Of a stretch of DNA of 64,000 nt, positions 23,535-35,146 are shown piece by piece. Under the pieces are notes generated by a model. It had not been told where the DNA came from. It saw nothing but the letters and a program-made list of their open reading frames with translations, and searched no databases. This DNA is from Symbiodinium natans (lineage: Eukaryota > Sar > Dinophyceae > Suessiales > Symbiodiniaceae): assembly GCA_905221605.1 (NCBI GenBank), contig CAJNDS010002139.1, positions 248,001-312,000 of the forward strand. The letters are read 5' to 3'. Position 1 is the stretch's first letter; each line of letters starts with the position of its first letter. The position numbers and the translations under genes are program-made.

Positions 23535-26500
23535 GCTCCAGCATTAGAGTCCGGGTGGCAAATTGCCGGGTCCGTGTTGCAGGGCCACCACTTGTAGCCT
23601 TCGGCACACCGGGCGCAGTTCCTGGGCACTGAACCCCAAACCAGGGCTCGCGCAGGGTGCGGTGTTCTTGAGCCTTGGGGTTCCTGAGCCTTGGGGAGTC
23701 CATTGCGGCGCTGAGGGATCGTCATTTATCAGACTTTTATCAGGGATCTAGGGTTTCCAGTTTCTAGGGCTTACAGGCTCTATAGGGTCTAGGCCCTAGG
23801 CGGCTTGGTCGAACCGCTCAACTACCAATGCTTCCAGGTGCGCCGCTGTAGCACCATTGGGCGGCAAGCCCTGGCGGCCAAGAGGTCGCTCAAAGACTCT
23901 ATCTCAAACGCCCCCCAAAACCTAAGCCCTACCAGATATAAACCCCTCCAAGAGTGACCGCGAGTTGGAATCCTGGAGGTCCAACTTCACATGTGTAAAG
24001 CCCGCAGTAAACCCTGACACCCCCCTACCCCTGCCTGCGTGGGGAGGCACACCATCCCGCCCGGCGTGGTGGACGCGGCAGGCGTCGTGGTCGGCGGCAT
24101 GGTTCGGCTGGTTGTGGAGGTTGTGGAGGTTGTTGCCTGGGGTTTGCGGGTGGCTTTTGCCAGTGCAGGGCTGGGAGGTTCACGGGTAGGCCTCGGGCTT
24201 TCAAGCCTTGCTCAAGCCTCGAGAAACTCCTGAAGCCGACCAAACACCTCCCACGCACACGACAACATCACGACAACATCACGACAACATCCCCCGGCTC
24301 GAAGAATTTCCAAGACTGCACTGAGGTTTCGGCCGGAGGCCCGCATTCACAGAGCTGGCCGGCACAGGGCCAGGCCTAGATTCATCGGGATGTGCCGGGC
24401 CGTTGCAGGGAATGTCAGGTCTGGGACGACCCTATACGACCGTAGCCACCCATGCATGTGACAGGATTCCGGGGGCGGGGCGGGAAGGGGAGGGAAGGAA
24501 GGGGGTTGGCAAGGGGAGAGGGGGCCTGCGAGGGCAGCTGGTCGCAGGCAGCCGCGCACTTCGCATCGCTGCCGCCGAAGCGGAGGCCGTCGGCCGTGGC
24601 GCGGCAGCCCTTGATGGTTTGGTGTTTATGTTGAGGGCCCCTTGAGGGCTTCTGGGTGAAGGTTTCAGGGCCTGTGAGCATAGGGTCAAAGGGAGCTTCC
24701 TGCAATGAGCGATGTCAGTTCAGCCTTGGTGGCAGGGTCAAACCATCAATGGCGGGGCTTGTCATGCTTGTGTCACGTATTCCAAGCGAGGGGAACTCCT
24801 GCGAGTAAGGTTTGTAGGACTCTATGCTCAAGAGCACTGGGGGCTGCTAGGCCCAACTGCACGGAGGCACATAGGCGCGTGCACGCTTGTTCTTCACAAG
24901 CAAGCCAAGCTTGCACGTGGCACGGCACGCTCGAGCCTTACAACAAAACGGTATTCCCATGTCCTCGCAGCCCCAACGAGCATTAACCAGTACCTCAAAG
25001 CAACCACCTTTGCAAGAATACCTGATGCCAAGCTGCAGCTGCGACTGTAGTCGTGGTGGGCATCGTGGTTGATGTGGTTGTGGCCCCCTGCGTGGTCGTC
25101 GTGGTGGTTGCGGCCGTCGTGCCTGCACTCATAGAGCGACCCCCAAAACCCAAACACTCTCCCTGCAGAGGCATACGGTGGCTGCCGCAGAGCTGCTTGA
25201 AGGTGGCGCGGAGAGGCAGGAGCCGACATGGTCGTAGGCAACCTTAGGTTGGTCTGCGTGGCCCTCAAGTGGCCCGAGATGGCACAAAGTCGCCCAAAGG
25301 TGGCCCCACGTGGCCCCAGATGGGCCAAGCGGCCGAGCGGTCATTCACGAAAGAGAGGATGCAGCGCGTCTGCTCTTCGAAGCTCAGATCGAAGAGGTCT
25401 TGGCCGCAGCCGGGAATGACGCCTCTGAGGTGAGCTCGAAAGGAGTTCAGGGGTTTAGGGATGTGGGCTGAGATGAGGGGAGGGCTGAGGGTTTGGAGCT
25501 CAGGGTTCGGGGTTGAATGAGGGGATCTTGGCAAGTGGGGAAAATCCGACCGAGCGGCCGTTCGTCAGCTTGTACCAGGCCGCCACGGACCGCCAGCCGT
25601 ACTGTGGGCTCTGGAAGAACCTTCGTGTCGGATGCGCCCCCGCCTGAACCTTGCAAGCCTGACTTCAAGATCTGAAGCAGCCAGACACCCCGCCTCAAGT
25701 CCTAGATGTCCCACATTCCAGCAGCTTCCAACACTCTTTACCTTCCCTTGCACAGCGCGACTCGTCTTCCCAGAGCACTTTGCGCCGAGATGCTGGTACT
25801 GGTCGGGAGCCATGGCATTGAACTGCGAGATGAAGTTCCTGGGTTTTCAGGTTCCTGAAACTCACCAGGGTATACCAGGGTGCAAAGGAGCTCTGCAGCA
25901 CAAAGAGCAGCAAGGATAAACATGAAGAACACACATCCCACAGAGGCCCGGGTGAACTCCGCCGACACCGAGCGGCATGCCGGGGAAGAGCTGGTCCATG
26001 TCCTGCGGGGCCGCGAGGGCCAGGGTGCAGGCGTGTCGCACCTTCTCCCGCAAGCCTCAGCCCTATATGGATTCAAGGAAGCGCCGGTCCTCCACGTTCG
26101 TCCGCCAGTTGCCGGGGATCATGTGGATGAGCCCGGCACCTGGAATCCGCCCGTTCAAAACAAGCACAAGAGCAGATGATGAAAGACGACACCCAAGCCC
26201 ACCCCAAGCCCCATCCCATCCCATGCCATGCAGATTTCACGGTCTTCCAGGTCGGGTGGCCTCCCGAGCCTTGGGGGCAATATTTGTGGAACAATGTGGA
26301 ACATGCGGTGGCACCTCCATCCCTTGGCTGGTAGACGGTTGAGAAATAGGCCGTCTCGAAGGTGATCTCAGCGAGGAACGTCGGGTTAAACGGCTTTCTT
26401 CGCAGCTCGATCTTCATGTGTCGCCACGTTGCACATCTCTATTTTTTACGGCAGACATGATCATAGAATTTCACTGCGCTAACGTCTCTCAAGGGGCACT

Positions 26501-27130
26501 CTCCGTCCCTGGCTTTAGAGAACCCAGGCCAAACCCATGTCCAGTTTAACAACTGCAGGAGCCTGTGCCAGCATCTTGTGGATGGCCGTCTGGTCGTTGC
26601 ACTTGTTCACGGCAGGGTCTGACAGCATCTCGTTCCTGCGGGATCTGAGGTTCGAGAGTTTGCACACGCCTCGGAGAGCTTAGAGAGTGTAGAGAGCTTC
26701 TAAGGCTTAGGCGCCACTCGGGGACCAAGGTTTCAGAGGAGGATCGCCCGCGGGCTGTTGCGGGAAACGTCTGGAGTGTCGAGCTGTCACATGGAGCAAG
26801 CAGATCCCATTGCGCCCGAAATCGCCCAGACCCGGTCTGCATGGCCAACAGTCGGTTTCTGCGAGGTGCGTTGGCTGACACAAGTCTGGCTGCAAACTTG
26901 AAAGGGTCGCGGAGCACAGTGCGCAAAAGAAGCCTTGCCCAAGTCGGCCAAGGCTCAAAGCATCCACCCACTCCTGGTGCAGGATTTGCAGTGTTGAATT
27001 CGGGACACTTTCAGCCACTCTCGCCCCAGCCTTGGAGCAGTAGAACCCATACTCGTATCCAGACGGGCCGGTCACGTCCTTGTCCTGCGTGCATACGATC
27101 AGGAACGCGGTGGCTGCTTCTCGCGAGGCA
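23535..27130 (-). CDS. GH19/lysozyme-like domain with Thr-rich linkers and Cys-rich modules, copy A
   Basis: Likely the C-terminal half of the gene starting at 34735. Exons read in order: about 27120-27010 (AATAFLIVCTQDKD, GYEYGFYCS); about 26640-26565 (MLSDPAVNKCNDQTA); about 26381-26315 (FLAEITFETAYFSTVYQP); 26139-26090 (GLIHMIPGNWRTNVE); from 26002 (DMDQLFPG); about 25833-25785 (FNAMAPDQYQHLGAK); 25620-25559 (QYGWRSVAAWYKLTN); 25422-25334 (GVIPGCGQDLFDLSFEEQTR); and 25242-25177 (YDHVGSCLSAPPSSSS). The Glu in FETAYF sits where lysozyme/GH19-fold enzymes have their catalytic acid. Thr-rich linkers follow at 25122-25022 and 24136-24035. Cys-rich modules lie at about 24615-24526 (SDAKCAAACDQLP) and 23621-23535 (CARCAEGYKWWPCN). 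Probable role: hydrolysis of chitin- or peptidoglycan-like chains outside the cell. The C-terminal end is unresolved. Confidence 0.65.
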
Positions 27131-28304
27131 AGGTGTGAATTCAGGACTCTTGTTTCACCACACGAGCAAAATCCAGAATCCGTCCATTTTCCTGGTAATG
27201 GCAACATCAACATGTGGCACGAATGCCGGATTACGCGAATGGTCAAGTTCAGCTGTTTTCGTGAATGTTCTAGAATACCTTCAGTACCAGCCATCCCTTT
27301 GAACCTCACCATCGCTGCTTACCTGTTGTTCACAACCCGGTTTTGAAGTGTGCGCCTAACTTACAAATTCAATTTGAAAAACGAAGCAAAGCCGACAAAC
27401 GTTCAACGATTAAGTAAGATCATGAAAGGACATGTTGGCAAGAGAGCCTTGTCACTTTCATGATTGCACAACAACTTTGCCTACTAAAGAATGTTTTTTG
27501 CCGCAAACCTGCTATGTTCAGCTGCAATCCGTTCTTTCAAAGCCGCAAGCGAAAAAGCGTTGCTACAGGTACGTTAACGGTCGACCTTTGGGTTCAGCGA
27601 CTCACTGGCACTCATAGTCTCAAAGGGGGACTCTTCCAGACGTTGGCTTGCCGGCCTTTGTGAAACTGCTTGAGTTCTCCAGGCTAGCTCTGTGTTTGGA
27701 TAGCTTGGTAAGGACTAGAGTTTGGGGTTCAAGGGTGTTTGGATGCTGTTTGGATGTTTGCGGTGTGGCGGCTATACGTAGGCCCAGCCCGAGTGCACCT
27801 GCGAAACATCGCACTTCGGCCAGTATGTAGATTTGCCTCGGCCCGGGGATAAGCCCGAAACACACAGTCCTCTCAGGTGCGGGGCTCGTTTCTGTCTTCA
27901 GGGGCCAGGGGGCCAAAGAAGGTGTCAGGAGCATTTTTGGGGCGCTTAGATGTGCTGAGGCAGCCCAGCAGCCGTTGATGCACGTCAGGGTCTCCTGGGT
28001 AACCTGGGCTTGTGGGTGGTGACCCGAGTGTTTGGGGATGTCTTAGGGGTTGCATGTGGTTGCGAGTAGCTTTTCAGACTACAAGCTGCCCGACAGCCTG
28101 CAACCAACCGGAGCCTCAAGGCCAGCAACTTCAGGAGACAGAGACCTGACTGAAGCCACGCTCCAGCCAAAAAAAATCAAAAAAACACATGAAAAAAAGC
28201 TCCGAAACCGAAGCACTGCGCCTCGAACCCCGAACCCTCAAAACGTCCAAGTCCCCGCACGTCAACACATGCGTTTCCCTCCAGCTTCTCCAGCCCAAGC
28301 GCAC

Positions 28305-30124
28305 AGGTTGGTGTTGAGCCGGTGGACGTCGTTGCACCTCCGGTTGTCGTCGCGCCTGCTATTTGGGCTAAGATTGGATTCTGCCCCGAGACCGCAGTGC
28401 GGGGATCAAGCATCCGTTGTCTGGCCCTGAAGTGAAGTGTGCCCCTATACCAAAAATGACACCTGTTTACGTGCTAGGTGTGACTTCTACAGACGTGCAT
28501 CTGCCAAGTATCTACTCGCGACTGGTATGCTACAGTGCGGGTCCACAGTGTCTTGCAATTGCTGCTCTCTAGTTGTCGTTCATGGCCTCCTCTGGTTGTC
28601 GTAGTCGTCGTAGTAGGGGCACTGGTGACCGTGGCGGTCGTGCCACCGCCGGAGACAATCTGGAGGTCACGGGGGCAGGCTTAGCCAACCAACAATGTAC
28701 AAAACAGGCGGTTCTGCCGGCTTCGTGAACGCACAGCATGTTTCAGACCCCTTTCACAATACGCAAACTCTGCCCCGAGTCGTCATCGCAAGAAAGATTT
28801 AAGAGCAGATCAAGGGATCATCAAGGTGCAGGCGCAACGGTTGAGAACAGGAAGTCGACTGCACGAAATCACATCTTGCCCAGCTATACACACCGTTAGA
28901 CTACCGTTAGACTGCCGTTAGACTACCGTCAGACTACTGTGAGACTACCGTTTAGAGGCATCCCTCGAGAAAGGATGAGCCCACCCCTCTCTTGCCAGAA
29001 ACTGACCAGTGGAATCGTGCAAACCCAGACTAAAACAGCTGGGGATCCACTGAGGAGTGGGCCTGGATGTCCGCACAGTTCCGAAATTCCTCGCCGCAGC
29101 CGCAGCGGTTGCAGCCTGCTTCGTTTTGGCCCTCATGCCTCAATATGTACACCTGCACCGCGGCACAACCCATCCTCAAAGATGCGGCCCGCGCCATGAA
29201 TCAGAAGTGTGCAGAGGTGTGCAGCGGTGGTTGGTGAAGTACCTGAAATCCCTCCCATCCCCGAAACCTGAAACAATGCCGGGCTCAAATCCGGAAAAAG
29301 TGCGATGCCTCCACCAGGACAAGTGTTGCCTGAGCTTGAGGCGTCCGGCGGGGCCAGGGGTGGTGTGGCTTTGTGCCCCGGGAACTGTTTCGGGGGCGTG
29401 GACTGCACACAGATGGTTCTGGTCTGGGGCTTGGATACGGTCTTGTAGTGTTGAAGGCTCAAGGCTTTGTAGTTTAGCGAGGGTGTACAGGTTTGAGGCC
29501 CAAGGTCAAGGTGCCGACGCCCCAGTCGCTCGGTCTGTAGCCATTGCTGCTGAGTTCCTGAACACCAACGCTGCAACACCAAAGCTCGGTGTCGGCTAGT
29601 GTTTTCGGGCAAGGCTTCACAACTGATGTGCGCATCATACATATCGAAGCTTGCCGTTTTCCAAGCACTCATGCATAACAAGGACGAGGAATCGACCTGA
29701 CTGAATGCAGCGGCAGTCCTCCCCGAGCCACTTGAACGTTGCCGGCCCGTCCATCCCGATCCCACCCCCACAGCCTTGTGCCCGAGCCCTTTCACTACTG
29801 CAAGATTTCACAGCGACCTTGGTGGAAGGACGCCTATGCAGCATCGCACATGTGTTGCACTGGCCCAGTACTGCAGCAGGAACGCATCTCGGGCAGGAGT
29901 GCCCACACGCTTGTGCAGTACCACAAGTATGTCCGAAAAGTGCCGGACATAAGACATGGACAAATAAATCCCAAAGAGAGCCCTTCAAGGGACAAAAACA
30001 CCCCACAGCCGAACCCATCACCTGAGCCCTTCCCCCATCTCACAGCTGCCTGCGCGAAACAGCCATAGTCAGGCGCAGGAATGCAGCTATTCGCCGACCA
30101 CCACCTGCAAAAACACAGACAGAC

Positions 30125-30155
<31 letters not shown>

Positions 30156-33100
30156 CCTTGAACACTGCGGCTGTGAGTGACATGTTTTGGGTTTGGGAGG
30201 GGGGCTTAGTGGCTTGGCCTGCCCCGTAGGTGCCGGTACACTAGCCGGGGGGGTGCGCTGATGGACTGGTACTCCACGTTGGAGAAGAGGGTGTAGATGG
30301 CAGGATATGTTAGGCCCAAAGCTCTGAGGCTGCGCCCCAAAATCCTGAATCCTGACCCGGTCAGTCCCGACAGACGCCCTTCAAGACGAGTGCCCAAGCA
30401 CACCCGGAAGCCTCCCAAAAAAAGGCTTGTGCCTTTGGGTTTCTAGCTTGTCCCCAGTCTTTCCCCTGAACCTACACCCTGGTCCTAATCCTCGACCTCG
30501 GCGACAGCATGCATGGTGCGAAACTGGCTGCTGAAGAAAACGCAGAGCAGCGGAGCGTGGACACGAGGCATGTCGTGTCATGTTTGGGGCGTGTAGAGCT
30601 TGCCTGCGGGACTAGGCCGCGTGGGCAGTGTTGCCTTGCTGCAGGCCATCTCAGCCCTGAGATTCCCGAACTCCGACAAGGGCCTCCACTGCAGCGTGCA
30701 GGCGGTGCACTGCAGGCCGACCGGCACCTTCCTCGGAGGATTGGGGTTGCCAGCAAGGGCCCTTGAACAAAACAGCCTGAAAACAAACCCTGCACAAAAC
30801 CCAAAATCCTCAAACACCCTTTGCTTGCAAACCCAACCCCTAGAAAGCCCCTCGACCCCAGGCGGCCCAGCGTCAGGTAAAAGGTGTGCAAGTCCTGCCC
30901 GGAGGGAGAGAAGCCACCTTCCCAAGCGGGCATCTGGAAAGCATGCTGAAGTTTGCGTTTAGGGGGCAGGGGTGCAGGGACTAAGCCGAGTTCGCGAAGC
31001 CACGAAAGCCATCATGCACCTGAAATGGGTGACTGGTTGGCACCATTGCAAACACCAGGTACAGTCAGATCCCGAAGTCATAACAATTGCTAATTGCAGT
31101 GGGGGAACCATCCCCCCCAAGGAACTGCGCGTTATGACTTATTTCTGGGAAGTCAAAAATTTGGCTTTCCCCCCAATGAGCTGCTGTGATTCAAGCACAC
31201 AAAACAAGTCCAGACATGTAACTTTTATGCCCAGTCCCCTGTCAAGGATCCTCGGGATTGTCTGAGGATCTCAGCTCTAGGAGGTATCCCCCCCTAAAAT
31301 TCCAGGAATTTTAGGAATATGTTTTGGGGGGGGGGGGGGTGTACATTCTTCCGGGGCCCTGCAGATCCAGGAAATAGAAGTCGTATCATTCAGCGGTCAC
31401 ACTGGGGATTTGCCTTGTCTAACATGTGACTGAAAACAATGTGCTGGTTTTCTTTTGCCAGAAGCCATTTCGGTGGGGGGCTCGTGGGCTGGTGGTTGTG
31501 ACAGCAGTCGGACCCTAAACTGTTGGCTTTGAAAAACAAACAGAATCTGTAAACATTCACAAATCGCACGTTGGGGTATGGCCAGCCGTGTCGCCGCACG
31601 TATCGCCGCGGCCCGCACAACCCTCAACCCAAAACGCGGAGCGCGCAAGGCTGCACAAAACAATGCGATTGGTTACTGTGTCACCAGCGGTTCGTTGGGG
31701 GAAGCGAAATATTATGAGTTATGAGTTCCAACTATTGTTTTTCCGTGCGAAAAGGGCCTATTGCATATGCACCGTACCACAAGGCATCTTATATCGGACA
31801 TGTCTGGGCCAGTCCTACGCGAGCCAGGATTAGAATGGATTAGGCCGGGCACATGTTCCAAAACACGTCACACAATCCTGGTGATATCAGAGCTTGAATA
31901 CCTGCAATCTCGGCACCTTATACATCACCACTTTTCCCCCTAAGTACACTCCCCCCCCCCCAATTATACATCAGTTGCATGGGGATCTTCTCCCCAAGTG
32001 ATTGCAAGCAACACAGGAAAAAATGTTATGTTTTCGGGGTTCGACTGTACCCATCCGGACCCGTCCGGGGACCTGGTGGAAGGTAGAAGCGCTCAGGGTG
32101 CCGCCTGACAGGGCGTAGTTCTGGGGAGCTTGTCGGCTTACGTGGGTTAGCTGAATAATGCAGTCTTGTTCTCTTCGGCGCTTGACGACGGGGCTTTCCT
32201 CGGGCCTCTATATGTTTGCTTGTTACCACCATCAGCCCCTCGGAATCACGTTAGAACCCCCTCTTCAACTCGACTCTGAGGAGTTGCCGGGGCACGTGTC
32301 CAGCGGCTGGCAGCCCGCCCGTCTGTCGTTCGACCCGCAGTCCGTGAGGCCCGCCTCCTGGGGGTTTAGGGTTCTGGGGTGGCGAGGGATTGGACTTAGA
32401 ACTTCAGAGCCTTTAGGCCTTTGCGGAGGTCGCGTCTCGAGGTTAGGGGTGCTTGGTGCTTGCTGCTGGCCGGGACCTTCCAGTGCGAACTGCCTTCCTC
32501 TTCCACGGCCATCTTACATAGATGCTTGGCACTTACGTATGTATTCATGCATGCAGAACGCACTGTCGTGTGTTGCCACGCGGGCAAGGACTAAGAATTT
32601 CAGTGGAACACGTCACGCGGGATCGGTGGCTGGGTGGACGCATGAGCTGAGACGACTGCTCGTGATAGTAGCAATTAACGAGGTCAAAATATTCTGGTGA
32701 GCGCGTATGTGTGGAGAGCCACGCGCGTGTACATGCGTGCGTGCATGCATGTACAAGCATGTAACAGTATGTGTATTGGTGAACCTGTATCTCTCTGCAT
32801 ATACATGGAATTACACATGTGTGCCCTTCTACGGGCAGGCATTTAGTTACATGTATCTGATGCATGTGCATGTTGTTACAAGTCTCTGTGTGTACGCGCT
32901 TGTATGCAAATCCAGAATATGCGTGCGCATGCACGTGCGTGCAAACAGACGGCTGGCACTGTAACAGTGGACTGCCGTTGCAAGCCGTTGTAAGTATGGT
33001 GCTGCAGGCATGTTCAACTGTGCTGGCATGCATCGACGACACGTGGACTACACTCTTGATCCTGGAGGCTAAGTGCCACAGGCCGTTCTGTGCTACCCTG

Positions 33101-34735
33101 CCTGCGGGCTGGCACGCTCCAGGATCCACTTGTCCAAGCAGCTCTGTGCATTGGCCAAAGATGATGAAATCTGCTGCTCGCCTCGGCATAGGTAGGAGTT
33201 CTGGAGGTTCTGGTTGCAGCTTCAATCAACTGTCGCCTCAGGGCTTCCTTTCCTGGGCGAGTTCCGACTCCGAGAAGTTGGGCACAGCAATTGCTAGTGA
33301 CCGGGCTTGCGGGGTGTTTCATGCTTGCGCCTGCTGCGAAAACAATATTCATCAGTTCCGAATCGAACCAAGCCACACACGCTGAACTCGAAATGCCCCT
33401 TGTGGTGGGCAGTGATGCGGATGGTGACCTCCACAATCGTTCCTGATGTCCACGTCCTGCCAAACAACTCGTCCCTGCACCGGGTTGTAGGACGAGGCTG
33501 GCAGGGAATTCGGGCATTCAGGCCGTGTGTGATTTTTCGTGTTGAGGGTTGCATCCCAAAACCAATGGGCAGTACATAGCCTGACATGCCAAATCCGCCA
33601 ACGAACACTTCTTCCGGTTCTTCCGGGGGCTTGAACCTCACGGGTGGGCCGCCAGCATTCACGTAGTTGCCTGAGTGACTGAATGAGAGTGAGAGAGAGA
33701 CTGAATGAGAGAGAGAGAGAGAGAGCGAGAGAGCGACTGAATGAGAGAGAGAGAGAAAGAAAAAAGTGAGAAAAAAAACAGAGACCGAGAGAGTGAGAGA
33801 GCGCGCGGGGAGCGGAATGTTGTCCCCCTCTACCCTCCAGAGAGGAGGAGGACTGCGAAAAAACGCAATGGCGTGGATCACTCAGAGAGAGAGAGAGAGA
33901 GCAACGGTGGAATCCGACATGCGTGGGTTGAATCCGACAGCCTCCTATGGTTGGAAGGGAAAGATGCGGAGAGACGTAGAGAGACGTAGAGAGCGACTTC
34001 ACGAAAAGATTGCCAGAACCCGAATAAACGAACCTTCACACCCTTAGCCTGAAACCCGACAGAAGCCAACAGAATACTTGAGCCACGCGTCTGTCGGAGG
34101 GCCATTGGTTGCCATCGCCACAAATGCCGTTGCCATTGCCGCAGTGCGGGCAATAGCCTGAAGTTGCAAAGTGCTTTTGGAACGTGGAGGGGCCTAGGGT
34201 TGTGGAAGGGTCTAGTGAGTCTAGTAGGCCAACACTTGGTACACGCAGGACAACCAAACACTTAGCGACTTAGCGATTTTTGCGGGCAGAGATGTCAAGA
34301 ACACACAGCGTCCCAAACAACACAAATAAGTCCGAAACAGTTTCTCTGCCCTGAGCCCTCAAGCCCTGGAGCCTTGAGGCTTCGATTTGACAGTACTTGG
34401 CACTCTGGGCGGCCCCCGAAACCCAAAGCCCAACCCGACATTGGCATCGGGCGGCCGTTCTTCGGCCCGGAGTCGACGTTGCGGGCGGCTGGCTCGACCA
34501 TGAAGCCATGCCCTGGCGTGCTGAAACTCCCAGGGGCCTTCGGGGTTTTTCCGATGGCAAGACTTGTTGAGTCTCGGAAGTTTAAGGCTTCAGGTGCGAG
34601 CTTTGTATCGATGGCTTTCACGACGAAGCAGGACCCCACAGCACTAGCACCCAAACCGAAGCACCCCTAAACCAGCCCCCAAACCGTGCCAACCAGCAAC
34701 AACAGCAAACCGGCACGGAGCGCCCCAGGCGCCAT
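28305..34735 (-). CDS. secreted AA15-like lytic polysaccharide monooxygenase domain, copy A
   Basis: Exon 1 (34735-34677) encodes a signal peptide (MAPGALRAGLLLLLVGTVWG). Exon 2 (from about 34511) begins HGFMVEPAARN, so cleavage would expose His1 of the copper histidine brace. Then come 34157-34092 (CGNGNGICGDGNQWPSD), 33670-33640 (NYVNAGGPPV), 33456-~33378 (TWTSGTIVEV, then TAHHKGHFEF with the second brace His), about 33180-33103 (SCLDKWILERASPQ), 32357-32296 (CGSNDRRAGCQPLDT), 32104-32073 (HPERFYLPP), about 30732-30684 (VGLQCTACTLQW) and 29115-29063 (CGEEFRNCADIQ). Thr-rich linker exons follow at 28659-28592 and 28355-28305. LPMOs of this type cleave chitin or cellulose oxidatively. No stop or new signal peptide separates this part from the lysozyme-like exons downstream, so one fused protein is likely. 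One or two exons between 30684 and 29115 are unresolved. Confidence 0.75.
28891..28957. repeat. 11-bp intronic minisatellite, unit ACCGTTAGACT
   Basis: About six copies in the intron between the last AA15-like exon and the first Thr-rich linker exon. The same array occurs in unit B near 41720-41786. Confidence 0.85.
30118..30156. repeat. (GA)n / (CAGA)n microsatellite
   Basis: A CAGA run followed by about 14 GA dinucleotides inside an intron of the copy A gene. The same tract lies at 42947-42985 in unit B with no obvious length change. Confidence 0.85.
31447..31763. other. ~317-bp segment present in unit A intron, absent from unit B
   Basis: Unit B joins GTGCTGG directly to TGCATATGCAC, skipping this stretch. 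In A the segment is intron sequence without recognised content. A neighbouring unit A stretch (31075-31140) has a 10-base inverted pair, AAGTCATAAC and GTTATGACTT, around an AT-rich core, suggestive of a small foldback element. Confidence 0.6.
33680..33800. repeat. GA-rich microsatellite, length-variable between units
   Basis: Runs of GAGA interrupted by ACTGAATGA. The equivalent stretch in unit B (46062-46150) differs in length and interruptions, so it is one of the fastest-changing parts of the duplication. It lies in the intron between AA15-like exons 3 and 4. Confidence 0.8.
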
Positions 34736-35020
34736 GGATCGAGGATGCGGCAAGGACCAGCAGGGCCTGGCCATCATGTTCCGCGGGTTTGGGGTCTGTG
34801 GGGCGCTGCAGTGTCAGAGTCGTCCCGCTTGGGGTGACTTCAGTTTCTGAGCGAAGTGCTCGGCTACTGGCAACCCAAATCCCAAAAACACCCACAACCA
34901 CCCAAACTCAGAGCCCACAAGACTGAGCGCCGGCGCTCGAGTGTAGGATCCCATGGCTTCTGAAGCACGGCAGACAGGGCGCTTCTCCCCCGAAAAAACG
35001 CGGATACGGCTGAGGGATGC

Positions 35021-35146
35021 GGAAGAGACGATAATACACATTGCGAATGTTGCATACTCAAGCACCATCCTCGCCAATTTACTTCTTTCTCACTACTTTA
35101 GTCGTTTCGGCCTTTGCTGATGCGAGAAGTGCATGGCTGCTTTCTT
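35021..35146. other. junction between tandem units A and B
   Basis: About 125 bases with no clear match to the other unit edge. It lies upstream of the copy A gene start at 34735 and therefore may contain part of its promoter. The duplicated part upstream of the start is only about 285 bp. Confidence 0.5.

Larger units (their letters stand above)
21145..35020. repeat. tandem duplication, unit A (13.9 kb)
   Basis: Direct duplicate of 35147-47407. The segment 23066-35020 matches 35906-47407 almost base for base, with rare substitutions and a few indels. The end segment 21145-21812 matches 35147-35824 with visibly more differences. Between them, 21813-23065 has no counterpart in unit B. Each unit carries one complete AA15-like/lysozyme-like gene on the minus strand. 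Confidence 0.95.

Noticed and set aside
29057-29599. 180-codon plus-strand frame, also present in unit B
   Set aside because: It overlaps the minus-strand exon encoding GEEFRNCADI and shows no family motif; it is a shadow frame kept by near-identity of the units.
33660-33790. Ser/Leu-rich protein frames
   Set aside because: They arise from the GA microsatellite in an intron.
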